NCBI GenBank assembly: GCA_910585465.1
Contig: CAJUEW010000017.1
Location: forward strand, 1-64,000
Length of the DNA: 64,000 nucleotides
Direction: 5' to 3'
Origin: an uncultured Lachnospiraceae bacterium
GTDB lineage: Bacteria > Bacillota > Clostridia > Lachnospirales > Lachnospiraceae
Each line of letters begins with the position of its first letter. The stretch's first letter is position 1. Positions 60,805 to 64,000 of the stretch are shown here, in pieces. Position numbers and translations under genes: made by a program. The notes under the pieces were generated by a model. It made no database searches, was not told where the DNA came from, and saw only the letters and a program-made list of their open reading frames with translations.

Positions 60805-60830
60805 AAAAAAGCGGCGACTTGCGCCGCCGC
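60805..60830 (-). terminator. Attenuator between binding-protein and ATPase genes
   Basis: Minus strand GCGGCG and CGCCGC stem, extended by GCGCAAG, followed by TTTTTT. Placed after the binding-protein gene, it likely keeps that protein more abundant than the membrane components. Confidence 0.75.
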
Positions 60831-60845
60831 TTCGACAGACTAAAA

Positions 60846-62036
60846 CTACAGTCCTAAATCTTCTGCTTTATAATAGTTCGCACCATCAACTACAACTTCT
60901 TTCAGTGTATCCTTATCAACTGCAACAGGAGTGCACAGGTAGGATGGAACAACAATTTTACCGTTGTCATAGGTCTCGGTGTCGTTGATCTCCGGCTCTG
61001 TTCCCTTCATAACTGCTTCTACCATAGTTACGCATTTGCTTGCCAGAAGACCGGTATCTTTAAAGATCGTAGCTGTCTGGGTTCCGTCCAGAATATTTTT
61101 GCAGGCCATCAGCTCTGCGTCCTGTCCGGTTACGAGCGGCCAGTTCTCTGCAGTATAGCCAGCGCCCTGAAGAGCAGCCTTTACGCCGTACGCAAATCCG
61201 TCAAACGCGGTGCAGGCAATGTCAAGGTCCTCATCTGCATAGTAACCAGTCAGGTAGTTCTCACACCACTGCTGAGCAGTTTCCTGAGACCATCTTAAAA
61301 TACAGGTATCCTGGAAGGAGGTTCTTCCGGTCTTGCATACAAGAGTTCCTGCATCCAGATATGGCTGAAGAACTTCCATTACGCCTTCATGAAGAAGAAC
61401 TGCGTTGTTGTCATCCGGAGAGCCCATAAAGAACTCAATCGTGTAGCTTTCGCCGGCTTCCTTTGCTGCCTCGAGGTCTTTTGCCTTTACAATATAGTCG
61501 GCAATCGCAACGCCTACTCCTTTGTTATCAAAGGATGCATAATAGGAAACTGCGTCTGTGTCCATTAAAAGACGGTCATATGCGATAATCGGAATATTTT
61601 TCTCCTTTGCCTGAGCCTCTACATTCACAAGTGCAGATGAGTCAATAGAAGCAATAACCAGACACTGCGCACCGGATGCAATCATGTTCTCAATCTGAGA
61701 AACCTGCATCTGTACATCATCCTCTGCGTACTGAAGGTCTACTTCATATCCGAGTTCCTCAAGCTGCGCTTTCATGTTCTGTCCGTCTTTAATCCATCTC
61801 TCGGAAGACTGGGTAGGCATTGCAACACCGATTTTGCCGCCTTCCTGACCCGCAGCTACCGGAGCCGGAGCCTCTGCCTCTTCTGCCGGAGCCTCTGCTG
61901 TCTCGCCTGCCGCTTCTTCCGCTGGTGCTTCCTCCGCCGGAGCTTCTGTTGTGGTAGAAGAACCGCCTCCGCATCCAACTACCATAGATGCTACCATTGC
62001 AGTTGCAAGAATAGCGCTTAAAACTTTTCTTTTCAT
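60846..62036 (-). CDS. ChvE/XylF-type sugar-binding lipoprotein
   Basis: 396 residues. Lipobox VVGC after the signal, then an acidic Ala/Glu/Pro linker (about 25-65). The type-1 periplasmic-binding fold starts at KIGVAMPTQSSERW and includes IIAYDRLLMDTDAV and GQDAELMACKNIL, matching ChvE/XylF-type proteins. Captures L-arabinose or other sugars for the GguAB-type transporter. GGGAGGA precedes the ATG. First gene of the operon. Confidence 0.93.
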   Translation of the reverse strand: MKRKVLSAILATAMVASMVVGCGGGSSTTTEAPAEEAPAEEAAGETAEAPAEEAEAPAPVAAGQEGGKIGVAMPTQSSERWIKDGQNMKAQLEELGYEVDLQYAEDDVQMQVSQIENMIASGAQCLVIASIDSSALVNVEAQAKEKNIPIIAYDRLLMDTDAVSYYASFDNKGVGVAIADYIVKAKDLEAAKEAGESYTIEFFMGSPDDNNAVLLHEGVMEVLQPYLDAGTLVCKTGRTSFQDTCILRWSQETAQQWCENYLTGYYADEDLDIACTAFDGFAYGVKAALQGAGYTAENWPLVTGQDAELMACKNILDGTQTATIFKDTGLLASKCVTMVEAVMKGTEPEINDTETYDNGKIVVPSYLCTPVAVDKDTLKEVVVDGANYYKAEDLGL

Positions 62037-62068
62037 TTTGGTATCCTCCCTAATTATATTTTTTGAAA

Positions 62069-62158
62069 AGTTGTATTTACAAGTTGTTCCTATGGAACAA
62101 GTTTGTACAATAGATTAATTCTACAATTCTTTTGACGATATTACCAAATTCATTTGGT
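62069..62158 (-). promoter_or_regulatory. Arabinose operon control region with AraR-type operator and two further dyads
   Basis: Three dyads within 90 bases. AGTTGTATTTACAAGT (62069-62084) fits the AraR pattern ANTTGTA-N2-TACAANT. TTGTTCC-TAT-GGAACAA (62084-62100) and ACCAAAT-TC-ATTTGGT (62143-62158) are perfect palindromes of unknown binder. A candidate minus-strand promoter is TTGGTA (62142-62147) with TAGAAT (62118-62123), 18-base spacer. The remaining 62159-62349 is noncoding and AT-rich. Confidence 0.6.
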
Positions 62159-62349
62159 TCTATTTGTCATTTTCACGAATAATCTCCGAACTGTATATCC
62201 TTGATTTAGTAACAATATACATCGTAGCCTTTATTTTGTCAATCTGTTTTTCCTCTTTTTATCCTACAACATACATATTTTTTCATACATTTTCTATAGT
62301 TGTATGTATTTTATTACAAAGTTGTACTTTCGATATGGACAATTTAGGT

Positions 62350-62393
62350 ATAAAGGAAAGGACTTGTAATACAGTTCCCCGCATTACAAGTCC
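62350..62393 (-). terminator. Terminator of the BceB-type permease gene
   Basis: Minus strand GGACTTGTAAT and ATTACAAGTCC form an 11-bp perfect stem followed by TTTCCTTTAT. Confidence 0.8.
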
Positions 62394-62399
62394 CTCTTC

Positions 62400-64000
62400 C
62401 TATCCTTTTATAATGTGATAATAGGATTTTGATGTAGTCAGATAGCTGACCCCATAAACGACTATAAAGGCCAGCGCCACCCCTGCTTCACAGAAGGTAA
62501 GCAGCCTAATGTCAAACATCATGATCGCTGCCATCAGCCGGCTTACCATAACCGTACCCACCGCCGCATGAACCAGAGAACCGGCAAGGGGCAGAACAAA
62601 TACCATAAGAATCTGCTTCCTGATGGTATCCTGAATTTCTTCATCGCCCATTCCTACCTTTTTCATAATCTCAAAGCTGCCCTGATCCTCATACCCTTCA
62701 GAAATCTGCTTATAGTACATAACAAGCAGAAGGCACATAAAGAAAATCAATCCAAATAAGATGCCGATAAATAAAAGCCCGCCATTCATGGAATACAGAA
62801 TTGCCCTGCCTTCCATTCCGTCTGTAACGTTCATAAAGAAGCCCGTCTGCTGACTGCACCAGCCGGCAAATTCCGCGGCAAACTCTTTCTTTCCTTCATC
62901 CTTTCCCTCCAGAACAATGCCCGTCCTCTGCCTGATTGTTTTTTCCAAATCCTCTGAAGAATCCAAGGTTCTTTCTGACCATACCTTAATATAATCTCTG
63001 CGGGCTTCCGCATTCTTTACAATAATAATAAACTCTGAATTAAACTTGTTTCTTTTCTCCTTGGGATACGGAAATAGCTCCCCTGCCTCTTTTTTCACTT
63101 CTGCAGTTATTCCCATAAAGTCCATTTCTTTATAGTTATAATCAGCACCTGTTGAATAAATGATTACCTGACCGTCCGAAAGCTCTTCCCTCTGCCCGCT
63201 TAGCCGGTTATAATCCTCCAGTGTTATAAAATGCACTTTATAATTATCCCGGGATCTTTCCGAGGAGAACTCCTCCTGAAATTTGATCCCTTCCTTTCCG
63301 CACGGAAATACGATCTCTTCAAAGCTGTCCAGCCTCAGGATGGTCTGATCGCATTTTTCAGCCAGTTTTACCGCCTTTTCCTCCACCTGCGCACTGGAAA
63401 TACCGGAACCATCATACGAGGTCTGTATGTCATACGGATAATTATAATGTGTAATATCGTCAATTCCTGCATACAAGGTGATCGTACAGGTCAGTGTAAT
63501 AATGACCATAGTAGAAAAAATGCAGATATTCGACAGCCCCGCCGCGCTTTTTTTCATCCGGTAATACATCCCGGAAATGGTGATAAAATTAGACGGCTGA
63601 TAGTAAATGTGCGGCTTTGTACGCATCATTCTTAAAAAAGCCACACTGCCGGAGGTAAACAAAAAATATGTGCCTGTAATCACCAGGAAAACCGCCAGAA
63701 AAAAATTACAGAAAATCATACCGTCTAATTCAGCCTTCACAGCCACTGTATAACCTGCTCCAAGCGTCAGCAGGCCTGCAACAGTCCAAAGCTTCAAAAA
63801 CCGCGGCTCTTTTTCCCCTTTACGGCTTCCTGAAAGCAGCTCTGCCGGACGGACCCTGTGAAGGGGTATCAGATTACAGATATAATTTAAAAAAAATACT
63901 GCCGCAAAAAATACCAGCGTTTCCTTCACCGCTTTCCAGGTAAAGACAAATTCCACATCCACCGGAAGAGAGCTAAGTCTTAATAACAACAGAAACAGCA
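62400..64000 (-). CDS. BceB-type ABC transporter permease (partial, 5' end beyond window)
   Basis: At least 529 residues; the frame stays open to the right edge, so the N-terminus is missing. FtsX-like membrane segments, a large extracellular domain (about residues 195-390 of the visible part) and the C-terminal FtsX block with four helices fit the BceB/VraG family of peptide-antibiotic detoxification permeases. Such permeases usually work with a BceA ATPase and a two-component system, which would lie to the right. The LHRVRPAELLSGSRKGEKE stretch is the family's cytoplasmic coupling segment. Confidence 0.9.
   Translation of the reverse strand, partial: LFLLLLRLSSLPVDVEFVFTWKAVKETLVFFAAVFFLNYICNLIPLHRVRPAELLSGSRKGEKEPRFLKLWTVAGLLTLGAGYTVAVKAELDGMIFCNFFLAVFLVITGTYFLFTSGSVAFLRMMRTKPHIYYQPSNFITISGMYYRMKKSAAGLSNICIFSTMVIITLTCTITLYAGIDDITHYNYPYDIQTSYDGSGISSAQVEEKAVKLAEKCDQTILRLDSFEEIVFPCGKEGIKFQEEFSSERSRDNYKVHFITLEDYNRLSGQREELSDGQVIIYSTGADYNYKEMDFMGITAEVKKEAGELFPYPKEKRNKFNSEFIIIVKNAEARRDYIKVWSERTLDSSEDLEKTIRQRTGIVLEGKDEGKKEFAAEFAGWCSQQTGFFMNVTDGMEGRAILYSMNGGLLFIGILFGLIFFMCLLLVMYYKQISEGYEDQGSFEIMKKVGMGDEEIQDTIRKQILMVFVLPLAGSLVHAAVGTVMVSRLMAAIMMFDIRLLTFCEAGVALAFIVVYGVSYLTTSKSYYHIIKG

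Overview
The window looks like a chromosomal segment of an anaerobic, gut-type Firmicute, most likely a Lachnospiraceae (Blautia/Clostridium-like) bacterium. Supporting signs are the strong AGGAGG ribosome sites, the FabK-type fatty-acid operon with FabT-like operators, an AraR of the GntR/LacI hybrid type, PucR-type regulators, small Lachnospiraceae-type proteins, and a corrinoid methyl-transfer gene set of the kind used by acetogens and O-demethylating gut clostridia. No rRNA, tRNA, CRISPR array, prophage or replication origin was recognised. The only mobile-DNA traces are a truncated integrase at the left edge and a 129-bp inverted-repeat element at 5289-5417.

Layout, left to right. 1-6.2 kb: integrase remnant, a CIRCE-controlled small heat-shock protein, CutC, and a fructose operon (fruK, fruA, deoR-family regulator). 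6.3-8.3 kb: an unusual block of a secreted Cys/His-repeat protein followed by an ECF sigma factor and an RsgI-like membrane anti-sigma. 8.4-14.2 kb: the type II fatty-acid operon fabH-acpP-fabK-fabD-fabG-fabF-fabZ (minus strand) with FabT-type boxes at two promoters but no acc genes. 14.3-19 kb: an M23/LysM/G5 cell-wall peptidase, a flavin reductase-like protein, a secreted transglutaminase-like protein and a DUF2325 protein. 19-30.5 kb (minus): a cobalamin riboswitch with terminator, then a Nik/Opp-type ABC transporter, a coupled binding-protein-like lipoprotein, a His-rich P1B metal ATPase, a LysR regulator and an AstE/AspA-type deacylase.

30.6-43.9 kb is a corrinoid-dependent methyl-transfer locus: corrinoid protein, pterin-type methyltransferase, RACE-type corrinoid activator, YjiH-type membrane protein, OYE/enoate-reductase-like flavoenzyme, arylamine N-acetyltransferase, UroD-family methyltransferase, GPH-family transporter and two paralogous PucR-type regulators. 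It lies beside the B12-controlled uptake operon, so cofactor metal supply and corrinoid use are physically linked. 43.9-46.7 kb: Fur-box-controlled feoA-feoA-feoB. 46.8-54.2 kb: housekeeping genes (CBS/DRTGG pyrophosphatase, small alarmone synthetase, TtcA-like thiolase, DUF1002, alpha/beta hydrolase, aspartate kinase). 54.3-62.2 kb: an L-arabinose operon (ChvE/GguA/GguB-type transporter, AraR, small membrane protein, AraA, AraD) with an AraR-type operator. 62.4 kb to the edge: a partial BceB-type ABC permease.

The best candidates for undescribed biology are (i) the Cys/His-repeat protein with its adjacent ECF/RsgI-like pair, possibly a metal- or envelope-stress circuit; (ii) the corrinoid methyl-transfer locus with OYE and NAT accessory enzymes and a methyltransferase lacking the usual HxC zinc motif; and (iii) the B12-riboswitch operon extending into a coupled lipoprotein and P1B ATPase. 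All functions are read from sequence motifs; no database search was run.
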